In this document: piece after piece, positions 1 through 8,192 of the stretch | Layout of the letters: each line of letters starts with the position of its first letter | Position numbering within the stretch: position 1 is the stretch's first letter | DNA from: an uncultured Xanthomonas sp. | GTDB taxonomy: Bacteria > Pseudomonadota > Gammaproteobacteria > Xanthomonadales > Xanthomonadaceae | Assembly: GCA_943912265.1 (NCBI GenBank) | Contig: CALTTS010000008.1 | Coordinates: forward strand, 66,355-130,354 | Direction of reading: 5' to 3' | DNA: 64,000 bases | Notes under the pieces: generated by a model | The model's database searches: none | What the model saw: only the letters and a program-made list of their open reading frames with translations | What the model was told of the DNA's origin: nothing | Made by a program: the position numbers and the translations under genes

Positions 1-83
1 GGCAGGTGCTGTCGCGGCATGCGCCGGCGACGAAGCCGGCGGCGCTGGAGGCGGACATCGAGCGGGCGCTGGCGCGGGGCTGA
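1..83 (+). CDS. C-terminal end of a protein, probably glutathione peroxidase (partial)
   Basis: An open frame enters from the left edge and stops with TGA at 81-83. Its last residues include 'RHAPATKP' followed by 'LEADIERAL'. This resembles the end of thiol/glutathione peroxidases, where a strand ending in 'rfaPtt.P' precedes a final helix 'lEadIekaL'. Only about 26 residues are visible, so the active-site residues lie outside the window and the identification is an inference from this tail. The gene is convergent with the ferredoxin reductase that follows. An unrelated helical C-terminus is possible. Confidence 0.45.
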   Translation, partial: QVLSRHAPATKPAALEADIERALARG

Positions 84-97
84 GCGCCGCCGGCGCG

Positions 98-877
98 TCA
101 CTTCTCGACGAAGGCGCGCTCGAACACGTAATCCCCGGGGGTGCCGATGCGCGGCGACGCCTGGAAGCCGCGGCCGTCCAGCAGGGTGCGCAGGTCGGCC
201 AGCATCTGCGGGCTGCCGCAGATCATGAAGCGGTCGTCCGCGGGCGAGATTTCCGGCAGGCCGAGCGTGCGCTGCATCGCGCCGCTGGCCATCAGTTCGG
301 TCAGGCGGCCGCGGTTGGGGAAGTCCTCGCGGGTCACGGCCGGGTAGTAGCGCAGCTTCTCGCGGACCATCGGGCCGAGGAACTCGTGCTGCGGCAGTTC
401 CTTCTCGAAGTAGTCGCGGTAGGCGAGGTCGCGCGCGTGGCGCACGCCGTGGGTCAGGATCACCCGGTCGAAGCGCTCGTAGGTTTCCGGGTCCTTGACG
501 ATCGACAGCCACGGCGCCAGGCCGGTGCCGGTGCCGAGCAGGTACAGGTTGCGGCCGGGTTTGAGGTCGCTGATCAGCAGCGTGCCGGTGGGCTTGCGCC
601 CGATCAGCAGGGTGTCGCCGGGCCGGATGTGCTGCAGGCGCGAGGTCAGCGCGCCGTCCTGCACCTTGATGCTGAAGAAGTGCAGGGTCTCTTCCCAGTT
701 GGCGCTGGCGATCGAATAGGCGCGCATCAGCGGCTTGCCGTCGACCTCCAGGCCGATCATCACGAACTGGCCGTTCTCGAAGCGGAAGCCTTCGTCGCGG
801 GTGGTGGTGAAGCTGAAGTAGGCATCGGTCCAGTGGTGGACCGAGAGCACCGTGGCGGTGCCGAACGCGGAAGACAT
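98..877 (-). CDS. fpr: Ferredoxin--NADP(+) reductase
   Basis: This 259-residue flavoprotein matches the short bacterial (subclass I/II) ferredoxin/flavodoxin-NADP reductases, which move electrons between NADPH and ferredoxin or flavodoxin in the cytoplasm. The N-terminal FAD-binding barrel ends in 'RAYSIAS' (residues 52-58), the usual isoalloxazine-contacting motif. The NAD(P)-binding half starts with 'GTGTGLAP' (115-122) and has the 'CGSPQM' loop near residue 220. The C-terminus 'YVFERAFVEK' is the extended tail typical of this family. The ATG at 877 gives full family length. The gene stands alone, convergent with the gene ending at 83. Confidence 0.95.
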   Translation of the reverse strand: MSSAFGTATVLSVHHWTDAYFSFTTTRDEGFRFENGQFVMIGLEVDGKPLMRAYSIASANWEETLHFFSIKVQDGALTSRLQHIRPGDTLLIGRKPTGTLLISDLKPGRNLYLLGTGTGLAPWLSIVKDPETYERFDRVILTHGVRHARDLAYRDYFEKELPQHEFLGPMVREKLRYYPAVTREDFPNRGRLTELMASGAMQRTLGLPEISPADDRFMICGSPQMLADLRTLLDGRGFQASPRIGTPGDYVFERAFVEK

Positions 878-979
878 GCCGGTGGTTCGCGGGGTGTTGG
901 GGAGCGCCCCATTCTAGCCCAGACGCGGCAAACGAGAATCCATCGCATTCGCCGGCGGTGCCCTTCGGGGCACGAAGCT

Positions 980-1372
980 TCAGGGCACGAAGCTGAGCTC
1001 GTAGGACAGGTAGAGCGGTGCCTGCGGCGGCGCGGGCAGGGGCCGTCCGCGCAGGAATTTCTCCACGCACACGGCCAGCGGCGTGTCGCCCTCGCGCCAG
1101 CTGGCGGCGATGCGGCCGTCGGCGCCCAGTTCGACCACGATGACGAATGCGCGGGTGTCGGCCTGCGGCATGGCGCAGTCGGCCACGCCTTCGTCCAGCG
1201 CGGCCAACTGCGCCTGACGCATGGCATCGGCCAGGGCGGCGGGCAGGGCGGCTTCGTCATGGTCGGCGCGGCGCTTGGCAGCGGCATAGCCCGACGGCGG
1301 CGCCACGGTTTCGGCGGCGGCGAGCGTGGCCGGCAGCAGCAGGGCGAACAGGCAGGGCAGCGTGCGGGTCAT
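980..1372 (-). CDS. Small exported protein with TonB-like C-terminal look
   Basis: This 130-residue protein starts with a clear signal peptide (positive 'MTR', hydrophobic core, 'LAAAE' cleavage region near residue 20). The mature part contains 'FVIVVELGADGRI' and a conserved-looking Cys in 'AVCVEKFLRG'. It ends 'LYLSYELSFVP', reminiscent of the beta-alpha-beta end of TonB/energy-transducer domains, but it lacks the proline-rich spacer and membrane anchor. The two Cys residues could form a periplasmic disulfide. The ATG at 1372 is chosen because the signal peptide begins there; the same frame stays open upstream without protein-like content. Function is unknown. Confidence 0.65.
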   Translation of the reverse strand: MTRTLPCLFALLLPATLAAAETVAPPSGYAAAKRRADHDEAALPAALADAMRQAQLAALDEGVADCAMPQADTRAFVIVVELGADGRIAASWREGDTPLAVCVEKFLRGRPLPAPPQAPLYLSYELSFVP

Positions 1373-1461
1373 CGACGCGGGCGGTTCTGTGGCGGAGCTG
1401 CCGACGATAACCGTTGCGCGCGCAGCGCGACAGCGCCCCGGGCCCGCCGCGGGGCCGGGGT

Positions 1462-2397
1462 TCAGCCGCGCGCCTCGTCCAGGCGCAGGGTCAGGCACTT
1501 GGCCGAACCACCGGCCTTGAGGAATTCGTCCATCGGCACCTCCTCGGCGGCGAAGCCGGCGGCGGCCAGCCGCGCCTTCAAGCCGGGGCCGGCACGGTTC
1601 ATCAGCACCCGGTCGCCGAGGTTGACGACGTTGCAGGCGAAGGCCAGCGCGTCGGCTTCGTCCACCGCGATGCGGCGTTCCGGTGCCACGTGGGCCTCGA
1701 TCAGGGCACGCGAGGCGGCGTCGAAGGCTTCCGGACGGTAGAGCAGCCAGCCGCCGCGCAGCGGACAGAAGCAGGTGTCCAGGTGGTAGAAGCGCGGATC
1801 GACCAGGCGCAGGGGCAGCACCTCGATGTCGAGCAGGTCGGCCAGCGCGAACGCGGCGGCCAGGTCGCTGCGGTGGCCGTGCCCCATCCACAGCCGCGGC
1901 TGCGGCGTGCCGCGGTCGAACAGGGCGTCGCCGGCGCCTTCGAAGCGCATGCCGGCAGGCAGTTCGACGATGTCGAAACCGTGCTCGCGGAACCACGCGG
2001 TGAAGCGGGCTTCCTCGGGCCGGCGCTGGGCGTGGAGGAAGCGGCTGGGCACGAAGCTGCGGCCCAGCACCAGCCCGGCGTTGGCCGTGAACACCATGTC
2101 CGGCACGTCCTCGCCGGGCGCGATCCGGTGGATCTTTGCCGAGCGGGCGAGCGCGGCGTGCAGCGTGTCCCATTGCCGTTGCGCCTGCGCGGTGTCGGCG
2201 CGGTCCACGTGCGCCTGCATCCACGGGTTGATCACGTAGTCCACCGAGAAATGGGTGGGCGGACACAGCAGCAGTTCGGGCGGAGCGGGCGGCGTGGCCT
2301 GCGGGAAATCCGCGGCGGCGGACGCGGCGGCTTCGGCCGGGGCGGGCGATGGCGTGTCGGTGCGCATGGCGGTCCGGAACGGGGAGGGCGCGGCCAT
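1462..2397 (-). CDS. Amidinotransferase/dimethylargininase-family protein (DDAH-like)
   Basis: Up to 311 residues of the guanidine-modifying (pentein) superfamily. 'DMVFTANAGLV' matches the Asp/Asn substrate loop, and 'DTCFCPL' with the preceding 'YHLD' matches the catalytic-His region. 'GSAKCLTLRL' near the C-terminus holds the nucleophilic Cys. Such enzymes hydrolyse or transfer amidino groups of arginine derivatives, for example NG,NG-dimethylarginine to citrulline. The exact substrate cannot be read from sequence. ATG 2397 has GGGGAG just upstream but very close. ATG 2367 is an alternative that would remove ten non-conserved residues. The gene is divergent from the fumarase gene. Confidence 0.8.
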   Translation of the reverse strand: MAAPSPFRTAMRTDTPSPAPAEAAASAAADFPQATPPAPPELLLCPPTHFSVDYVINPWMQAHVDRADTAQAQRQWDTLHAALARSAKIHRIAPGEDVPDMVFTANAGLVLGRSFVPSRFLHAQRRPEEARFTAWFREHGFDIVELPAGMRFEGAGDALFDRGTPQPRLWMGHGHRSDLAAAFALADLLDIEVLPLRLVDPRFYHLDTCFCPLRGGWLLYRPEAFDAASRALIEAHVAPERRIAVDEADALAFACNVVNLGDRVLMNRAGPGLKARLAAAGFAAEEVPMDEFLKAGGSAKCLTLRLDEARG

Positions 2398-2458
2398 GCT
2401 CCCCGCCGGATGTTGCAGGCCGGTGTCGCCCGCGGAACGGGCGGACGACGCGAAGGAT

Positions 2459-2464
2459 TAGAAT
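2459..2464 (+). promoter_or_regulatory. Probable -10 element of the fumarase gene
   Basis: TAGAAT lies 38 bases before the GTG start of the fumarase gene, within the divergent spacer. The same hexamer recurs before several genes in this window. No good -35 match is visible, so this is an inference. Confidence 0.4.
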
Positions 2465-2502
2465 GGCCGGATCGCCATTTCCACAGCCAGCACGAGCCCG
2501 CC

Positions 2503-4056
2503 GTGAGTCACTCCAACGCCAGCGCGTCGCCTGCACGCCCGATCAAGCAGGAAGACCTGATCCAGTCCGTCGCCGATGCCCTGCAGTACATCAGCTACTA
2601 CCACCCGGTCGACTACATCAGGAACCTGGCCGCCGCCTACGAGCGCGAGGAGTCGCCCGCCGCCAAGGACGCGATGGCGCAGATCCTGATCAACTCGCGC
2701 ATGGCCGCCGAGGGCCACCGCCCGATCTGCCAGGACACCGGCATCGTCACCGTGTTCCTGAAAGTGGGCATGGACGTGCGCTGGGAAGGCTTCACCGGCT
2801 CGCTGGAGGATGCCGTCAACGAGGGCGTGCGCCGCGCCTACAACGACCCGGACAACAAGCTGCGCGCCTCGGTGCTGGCCGATCCGGCCGGCAAGCGCCA
2901 GAACACCCGGGACAACACCCCGGCGGTGATCAACGTCTCGATCGTGCCGGGCGACACCGTGGAGGTGATCGTCGCGGCCAAGGGCGGCGGTTCGGAGGCC
3001 AAGAGCAAGTTCGTCATGCTCAACCCGTCCGACTCGATCGTGGACTGGGTGCTCAAGACCGTGCCGACCATGGGCGCCGGCTGGTGCCCGCCGGGCATGC
3101 TCGGCATCGGCATCGGCGGCACCGCCGAGAAGGCGATGCTGATGGCCAAGGAGGCGCTGATGGAGCCGATCGACATCGTCGACCTCAAGGCCCGCGGCCC
3201 GTCCAGCCGCGCCGAGGAGCTGCGCCTGGAGCTGTACGAGAAGGTCAACGCGCTGGGCATCGGCGCGCAGGGCCTGGGCGGGCTGACCACCGTGCTCGAC
3301 ATCAAGGTCAAGGACTACCCGACCCACGCCGCCAACCTGCCGGTGGCGATGATCCCCAACTGCGCGGCCACCCGCCACGCCCACTTCGTACTCGACGGCT
3401 CCGGCCCGGTGGCGCTGGACCCGCCCTCGCTGGAGGACTGGCCCAAGCTCACCTACAACCCGGCCAACGCGCGCCGGGTGGACCTGGACAGCATCACCGC
3501 CGAGGACGTGGCCAGCTTCAAGCCCGGCGAGGTGCTGCTGCTCAACGGCAAGCTGCTCACCGGCCGCGACGCCGCGCACAAGCGCATCGTCGACATGCTC
3601 AACAAGGGCGAGCCGCTGCCGGTCGATTTCAGGGGCCGCTTCATCTACTACGTCGGCCCGGTCGATCCGGTGCGCGACGAAGTGGTCGGCCCGGCCGGCC
3701 CGACCACGGCCACGCGCATGGACAAGTTCACCGAGCAGGTGCTCGGCGCCACCGGCCTGCTGGGCATGGTCGGCAAGGCCGAGCGCGGCCCGGCCGCGAT
3801 CGAGGCGATCAAGAAGCACAAGTCGGTGTACCTGATGGCGGTGGGCGGCGCGGCCTACCTGGTCTCCAAGGCGATCAAGTCCTCGAAGGTGCTGGCCTTC
3901 GCCGACCTCGGCATGGAGGCGATCTACGAGTTCGAGGTCAAGGACATGCCGGTGACCGTGGCGGTCGATTCGCAGGGCACCTCGGTGCACAAGACCGGCC
4001 CGCGCGAATGGCAGGCCCGCATCGGCAAGATCCCGGTGGTGGTCGAACCGGCCTGA
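2503..4056 (+). CDS. fumA: Class I (iron-sulfur) fumarate hydratase
   Basis: This 517-residue protein converts fumarate to L-malate in the TCA cycle. It has the two-part architecture of class I [4Fe-4S] fumarases: an alpha region (about residues 15-290) with 'PICQDTG' and 'GWCPPGMLGIGIGG', then a beta region ending in 'TAVDSQG'-type sequence ('VAVDSQGTSVH'). Candidate cluster ligands are the Cys in 'PICQDTG', in 'IPNCAATRH' and in 'GWCPPG'. A GTG start at 2503 gives the expected N-terminus ('IKQEDLIQSVADALQYISYYHP'). The much longer open frame that begins at 1414 is only an absence of stops through high-GC antisense DNA. It is FumA/FumB-like; FumC-type enzymes are unrelated. Confidence 0.95.
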   Translation: MSHSNASASPARPIKQEDLIQSVADALQYISYYHPVDYIRNLAAAYEREESPAAKDAMAQILINSRMAAEGHRPICQDTGIVTVFLKVGMDVRWEGFTGSLEDAVNEGVRRAYNDPDNKLRASVLADPAGKRQNTRDNTPAVINVSIVPGDTVEVIVAAKGGGSEAKSKFVMLNPSDSIVDWVLKTVPTMGAGWCPPGMLGIGIGGTAEKAMLMAKEALMEPIDIVDLKARGPSSRAEELRLELYEKVNALGIGAQGLGGLTTVLDIKVKDYPTHAANLPVAMIPNCAATRHAHFVLDGSGPVALDPPSLEDWPKLTYNPANARRVDLDSITAEDVASFKPGEVLLLNGKLLTGRDAAHKRIVDMLNKGEPLPVDFRGRFIYYVGPVDPVRDEVVGPAGPTTATRMDKFTEQVLGATGLLGMVGKAERGPAAIEAIKKHKSVYLMAVGGAAYLVSKAIKSSKVLAFADLGMEAIYEFEVKDMPVTVAVDSQGTSVHKTGPREWQARIGKIPVVVEPA

Positions 4057-4218
4057 CCGGAAGCGACGGAGCGGGCATGCGCTCCGCCCGCCCACCGGCC
4101 GCTGCGCGCACCTGCCGGTGCGGGCGCGGCCTCCGGTGCCGCGGTGCGGCCGGCAGCCGCTGACGGGCCGCGGGTTCCGGGGTATGGTGCGGGGCATGCT
4201 TCCACCGGAGCCGATGCC

Positions 4219-4707
4219 GTGACCGATCCCGCCGTTTTCCCGGATGCGATTCTCCCCGCCGGCACCGCCGCCCCGGATTTCACCCTCAAGGCCACGCCCG
4301 ACCAGACGCTTTCGCTGCACGAACTGCGCGGCCATCCGGTGGTGCTGGTGTTCTATCCGGCCGACTGGAGCTCGGTGTGCGGGGACGAGCTGGCCGTGTT
4401 CAACCAGGCCCTGCCGTTGCTGCGCAAGGCCAAGGCCACCGTGCTGGGCATCTCGGTGGACAGCACGTGGTGCCATCAGGCCTACATCCAGTCGCGTCAG
4501 CTGCATTTCGACCTGCTGGCCGATTTCGAGCCCAAGGGCGCGGTGGCCCGCGCCTACGGCGCCTACGATGCCGAACACGGCTACTGCAAGCGGGCGCTGT
4601 TCGTGATCGACGGGAACGGCGTGATCGCCTGGAGCTACCTGTCGCCGACCGCGGTCAATCCGGGCGTGGACGGGGTGCTCGACGCGCTGGAGGCATTGCC
4701 CGCATGA
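4219..4707 (+). CDS. Peroxiredoxin (AhpC/TSA family)
   Basis: A 162-residue thioredoxin-fold peroxidase with 'GTAAPDFTL' at 15-23 and the peroxidatic Cys54 in 'FYPADWSSVCGDEL', where most relatives have P-x-x-F-T-x-V-C-T-x-E. Further Cys at 85 and 123 are candidate resolving residues. It would reduce hydroperoxides using a thioredoxin-like donor in the cytoplasm. The GTG at 4219 is chosen because GGAG lies eight bases upstream and the conserved fold starts soon after; upstream residues in the same frame look random. Its stop overlaps the start of the following thioredoxin-fold gene (ATGA), so the two are probably translationally coupled and work together. Confidence 0.88.
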   Translation: MTDPAVFPDAILPAGTAAPDFTLKATPDQTLSLHELRGHPVVLVFYPADWSSVCGDELAVFNQALPLLRKAKATVLGISVDSTWCHQAYIQSRQLHFDLLADFEPKGAVARAYGAYDAEHGYCKRALFVIDGNGVIAWSYLSPTAVNPGVDGVLDALEALPA

Positions 4708-5240
4708 GCCTGCGCATCCCGGTCGGGCCGGACGACCACCGCCGCGGCAACCCGCATGCGCCGGTGGTGCTGGTGGAATACGGCGACTACGAATGCCCCG
4801 TCTGCGGCGGTGCCTATCCGCTGGTGAAGGATCTGTTGGCGCGGTTCGGCGACGGGCTGTGCTTCGTGTTCCGCAACTTCCCGCTGTCGGAAGTGCACCC
4901 GCAGGCGCTGCCGGCGGCGATCACCGCCGAGTACGCGGCGCGCCACGGCCGTTTCTGGCAGGCGCACGACGCCCTGTTCGAGAACCAGGACGCGCTGGGC
5001 GAATCGCTCTACGCGGAACTGGCCGATGCCCTGCGGCTGCCGCTGGCCGGGCTGCGCGACGCCCTCGCCGGCGGCGGCGTCGAGGCCGAACGGGTGGAAG
5101 CGGATTTCGAGGGCGGCGTGCGCAGCGGCGTCAACGGCACGCCGTGCTTTTTCGTCAACGGCCGCCGCTTCGACCCGCGCGCGGGCTACGAGGAGCTGGC
5201 CGGGGTGATCGAAGCGCTGCTGGCCGGGCAGGGTGGCTGA
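4704..5240 (+). CDS. DsbA-like thiol oxidoreductase, cytoplasmic
   Basis: A 178-residue thioredoxin-fold protein of the DsbA/Thioredoxin_4 type. The redox motif is CPVC (31-34, in 'GDYECPVCGGAY'), and the cis-proline loop is 'NGTPCFFVNG' near residue 150. There is no signal peptide, so unlike periplasmic DsbA it should act in the cytoplasm. The ATG overlaps the stop of the peroxiredoxin gene by four bases. A role as reductant or repair partner of that peroxiredoxin is an inference from this coupling. Similar C-terminal domains are found fused to NhaA antiporters, but no such fusion exists here. Confidence 0.85.
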   Translation: MSLRIPVGPDDHRRGNPHAPVVLVEYGDYECPVCGGAYPLVKDLLARFGDGLCFVFRNFPLSEVHPQALPAAITAEYAARHGRFWQAHDALFENQDALGESLYAELADALRLPLAGLRDALAGGGVEAERVEADFEGGVRSGVNGTPCFFVNGRRFDPRAGYEELAGVIEALLAGQGG

Positions 5241-5304
5241 TCCGCCCGTCCACGCCGCTCATCCCCGACCCCCGCGCCTTTCCTCCGCTTCCCGGATCCG
5301 CCCC

Positions 5305-5940
5305 ATGTCCCTCGTCCTCTATGGTTCGCCCAGCACCGCCTCGCTCGTCGTCCACTGGCTGCTGCTCGAACTGAACGAGCCTTTCGAGCTGCACCTGCTC
5401 GATTTCGACCGGCGCGAACAGAAATCGCCCGGGTATCTGGCGCTCAATCCGGCCGGGCGCGTGCCGACCCTGGTGATCGACGGCCAGGTGCTGACCGAGG
5501 CCGCCGCGATCGCGCTGCATCTGGCCGACCGGCATCCCGGGCGCGGGCTGTTGCCGGCACCGGGCACGGCCGCGCGTGCGCAGGCCTACCGCTGGATGTT
5601 CTTCTGCGCCAACACGCTGCAGCCGGCCTTCCGGGCCTGGTTCTACCCAGACGAGCCAGCCGGTGCCGGGCTGGAGGCGCCGGTCCGGGAGCAGGCGCGG
5701 CGGCAGATCGAATCCGCATGGCAGCAGCTGGCCGACCACCTGCAGGCCAGCGGGCCGCATCTGCTCGGCGAACGGTTGTCCGTCGCGGATTTCATGCTGA
5801 CCATGCTGATGCGCTGGTCGCGCAACATGCCGCGGCCGAGCGACGACTGGCCGGCGCTGAAGGCCTTTGCCGGACGCATGAAATCGCGCCCCGCCTTCGC
5901 CGAGGTCTACCGGCGCGAAGGCATCACCGACTGGACCTGA
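5305..5940 (+). CDS. Glutathione S-transferase family protein
   Basis: A 211-residue protein with the thioredoxin-like GST N-domain ('LNPAGRVPTLVIDGQVLTEAAAIALHLAD') containing the cis-Pro and the 'TEAAAI' glutathione gamma-glutamyl-binding stretch. An all-helical C-domain follows with 'GERLSVADFMLTMLMRW', the N-capping box region. Substrate is not predictable. The ATG at 5305 sits directly before 'LVLYGSPSTASLVVHWLL', the usual first strand. It is convergent with pldA. A second, broken GST gene lies at 11.7 kb. Confidence 0.9.
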   Translation: MSLVLYGSPSTASLVVHWLLLELNEPFELHLLDFDRREQKSPGYLALNPAGRVPTLVIDGQVLTEAAAIALHLADRHPGRGLLPAPGTAARAQAYRWMFFCANTLQPAFRAWFYPDEPAGAGLEAPVREQARRQIESAWQQLADHLQASGPHLLGERLSVADFMLTMLMRWSRNMPRPSDDWPALKAFAGRMKSRPAFAEVYRREGITDWT

Positions 5941-6000
5941 GCCGGGGCCGCCGTCCGTGCGTTCCACCGGCGCGGGCCGGCGCACGGCGGGCAGGTGCAG

Positions 6001-7164
6001 TCAGTACCACTCCAGCAGCGAGATGCCGAGGCCCACGTAGGTGGCGCGGTGGTTGTAGTCGATCATGCTTTCGCCATAGCCGTCGAACACCTGCAGGTGG
6101 CCGCGCAGCAGGTTGTTGATCGGGAAGCCCCAGTCCAGCTGCACCGCGCCGTGCGAGCGGTCGCCGCCGCGGAACGAATGCCGCGCCATCAGCGCCACTT
6201 CGTGGCCGTCCTTGTGCCAGACCAGGGTGGCGTCGCCGCGGCCGACGTAGTCGTCGATGTCCGGGTTGTTGTCGTCCTTGCGGCCTTCCGGTATCCGGTA
6301 CCACGGGCGCAGCATCAGCGCCCAGTTGCCGCGGTCCAGGCCGATGTCGAAGACCATCCGGTTCCAGCTGCGCGAGAGCGGATCGCTCTGGCCGTTGGAC
6401 TGGTGGTTCAGGCCGACGCCAAACAGGCGCCCGCGCCAGCCCAGCAAGCTGTAGTTGTTGCGGAACACCAGCATGGCTTCCGGTTCGTAGTTGGTCTCGC
6501 GGAATGGCCGCGAGGTGGCGCTGTTGTAGGCCTGCCAGCGCGAACTCTGGGTATAGCCGACCCACACGTCGCCGTTGTCGCCGAACAGGTTTTCCGCCAC
6601 CTTGGTCTTGAAGCTCAGCTGGAATTTCAGCTCGGTGCTGTCCAGCTCGCGGCTTTCGGTCACGGTGTTCTGCGGATTGAGCGAAGCGGGGAAATCATTG
6701 CGCTTGCTCGTCCAGAACACCGGAAACAGGTAGACCGGCTTGTAGGCGCGCAACTGGAACGTGCCCAGCTTGGAGTCCTTGGCCAGCTCCCAGCGGCTGT
6801 CCAGCAACGAGCCCTTGCCGGCATTGGCAATGGCATCGCGCTGATCGTCGTGCACGAAGAACGGGGTATCGCTGTCCTGCGGGGCCTGCTTTTTGCCGGC
6901 CGATGCGGGCATCGCGTCGAGCCTGGCCTTGGCCTTGTCGGCGGCGGAATCGGCGGCCTGCGGGCTGGCGGCCTGGCGGCCGACGGCCTTGTCGTAGCAG
7001 ACCAGCCGATCGGGATCGCTGCTGATGGCGGCACAGGCCTCGGGCTTGGCCGTTGCAGCGGCATCGTCGGCGACGGAAGACTGCGCAGCGGCATCAGGGG
7101 TGGCGGCGAGCGCAAGCATCAATGCGCAACAGGGCAGGGTGGCGGTGCGATCGATCGGGGTCAT
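6001..7164 (-). CDS. pldA: Outer-membrane phospholipase A1 (OMPLA)
   Basis: This 387-residue precursor has a signal peptide (cleavage near 'AAAQ', residue 28), a long Ala-rich N-terminal extension to about residue 100, and a beta-barrel domain ending in 'GISLLEWY' with a terminal aromatic residue. The catalytic His254 and Ser256 lie in 'NHQSNGQ', the hallmark of OMPLA. The nearby 'SRSWNR' is also conserved in the family. The enzyme hydrolyses acyl chains of phospholipids that reach the outer leaflet of the outer membrane and is activated by dimerisation and calcium. The extension contains a two-Cys segment ('PEACAAI...RLVCYDKAVG') seen in related xanthomonad secreted proteins. Confidence 0.95.
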   Translation of the reverse strand: MTPIDRTATLPCCALMLALAATPDAAAQSSVADDAAATAKPEACAAISSDPDRLVCYDKAVGRQAASPQAADSAADKAKARLDAMPASAGKKQAPQDSDTPFFVHDDQRDAIANAGKGSLLDSRWELAKDSKLGTFQLRAYKPVYLFPVFWTSKRNDFPASLNPQNTVTESRELDSTELKFQLSFKTKVAENLFGDNGDVWVGYTQSSRWQAYNSATSRPFRETNYEPEAMLVFRNNYSLLGWRGRLFGVGLNHQSNGQSDPLSRSWNRMVFDIGLDRGNWALMLRPWYRIPEGRKDDNNPDIDDYVGRGDATLVWHKDGHEVALMARHSFRGGDRSHGAVQLDWGFPINNLLRGHLQVFDGYGESMIDYNHRATYVGLGISLLEWY

Positions 7165-7180
7165 CGTTGTCCGGGGAAAG

Positions 7181-7678
7181 TCAGAGCCACCATGCGGCGG
7201 CGAACAGGCCGAGCATGGCGAAGGCCAGCGTCAGCTTCAAGATGATGGCGGCCACCAGACCCAGCCAGGTGCCGAACCCCACCTGCGTGGCTTTGAGCCA
7301 TTGGCTGCCGTGCCAGAGCTCGCCGATCAGGGCGCCGAGGAAGGGGCCGAGCAACAGACCGAACGGCATGAAGAACAGCCCCGCGAACGTGCCCAATACC
7401 GAGCCCCACAAGGCCTTGCGACTGGCGCCGACGCGCTTGGCCCCCAGCGCGGTGGCCCAGAAATCGGCCAGCAGCGACAGGATCGTTATCAGCGCCAACG
7501 CCAGCAGCGACCACGCCCCGACATGCCGGAAGCCGTCGGCCCAGGCGGCCAGCAGCATGCCGGCGAACATCAACGGTATGCCCGGCAAGGCCGGCAACAC
7601 GATCCCGGCCAGCCCGACCAGCACGAGCAGGGCCGCCACGACTTGGGCGATGGTGTCGAAGGGAGCGGACAAGGGCAT
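7181..7678 (-). CDS. DUF456 family membrane protein
   Basis: A 165-residue, strongly hydrophobic protein with about four to five transmembrane helices. It has the two features typical of DUF456 proteins: 'LVGLAGIVLPALPGIPLMFAGMLLAAW' at the N-terminus and 'FGLLLGPFLGALIGEL' in the middle. The function of this family is unknown. ATG 7678 is preferred over the in-frame ATG 7723 because the first helix starts right after it. It lies just downstream of pldA's start on the same strand (16 bp gap) and so probably heads a small operon with pldA. Confidence 0.85.
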   Translation of the reverse strand: MPLSAPFDTIAQVVAALLVLVGLAGIVLPALPGIPLMFAGMLLAAWADGFRHVGAWSLLALALITILSLLADFWATALGAKRVGASRKALWGSVLGTFAGLFFMPFGLLLGPFLGALIGELWHGSQWLKATQVGFGTWLGLVAAIILKLTLAFAMLGLFAAAWWL

Positions 7679-7698
7679 TCCGGGTTGGAGGCGAGGGC

Positions 7699-7905
7699 TT
7701 GACAGGAACACGACGCGATGCATTGCATTTTGGATGAACGCGAGTTAAGTTGCCGTCGCTGCGCTTGCCAGGGTCACCGTGAATCGTGGCCTGGACGGAA
7801 AGGCCGCAAGGTCTCCCGTCGTTGCACCCCGCTTCCTCCTTGCAACCAGCCGCCGCCCAGGCGTAATCCACCACCCAGAAAAGATGTGTTCGAGGAGTAG
7901 CAGCA
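7699..7905 (+). promoter_or_regulatory. Promoter and long 5' leader of the cold-shock gene
   Basis: TTGACA at 7699-7704 is a perfect -35 hexamer. About 17 bases downstream lies a weak -10 (around 7722-7728). If used, the transcript would have a leader of roughly 170 bases before the cold-shock ATG at 7906. Long structured leaders are characteristic of cspA-type mRNAs and mediate temperature-dependent translation. GAGGAG at 7891-7896 is the ribosome-binding site. The leader role is inferred from its length and position only. Confidence 0.4.
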
Positions 7906-8115
7906 ATGGCAGACCGTGAGACCGGCACCGTCAAGTGGTTCAACGACGCCAAGGGTTTTGGCTTCATCAGCCGCGAGAATGGCGAGGACGTGTTCGTGCA
8001 CTTCCGCGCCATCCAGACCCAGGGCTTCAAGAGCCTGAAGGAAGGCCAGAAGGTGAGCTTCACCGTCGTCCAGGGCCAGAAGGGCCTGCAGGCCGACGCC
8101 GTGCAGCCCCTCTGA
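7906..8115 (+). CDS. cspA: Cold-shock protein, CspA family
   Basis: A 69-residue single cold-shock (OB-fold) domain. Both RNA-binding motifs are intact: RNP1 'KGFGFI' and RNP2 'VFVHF'. The start is 'TGTVKWFNDAKGFGF'. It binds single-stranded RNA/DNA and acts as an RNA chaperone in the cytoplasm. A strong Shine-Dalgarno (GAGGAG) precedes the ATG and a perfect intrinsic terminator follows, so the gene is monocistronic. Whether it is cold-induced or constitutive cannot be told from the protein; the long upstream leader favours post-transcriptional control. Confidence 0.95.
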   Translation: MADRETGTVKWFNDAKGFGFISRENGEDVFVHFRAIQTQGFKSLKEGQKVSFTVVQGQKGLQADAVQPL

Positions 8116-8136
8116 TTCCGGCTTCCGCGGATGTGG

Positions 8137-8166
8137 AACGGCCCGCTTCGGCGGGCCGTTCTTTTT
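8137..8166 (+). terminator. Intrinsic terminator of the cold-shock gene
   Basis: A perfect 10-bp stem (8137-8146 with 8151-8160) closed by a TTCG tetraloop is followed by CTTTTT. It sits 22 bases after the cspA stop codon. Confidence 0.93.
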
Positions 8167-8192
8167 CAGGCAAACGATGGCAAGAGCGGCAC

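Noticed and set aside
1414..2502. A long plus-strand open frame running into the fumarase gene, suggesting an 880-residue protein
   Set aside because: The first 363 codons are antisense to the amidinotransferase gene and have random Arg/Gly/Ala composition; the fumarase start at GTG 2503 matches the family.
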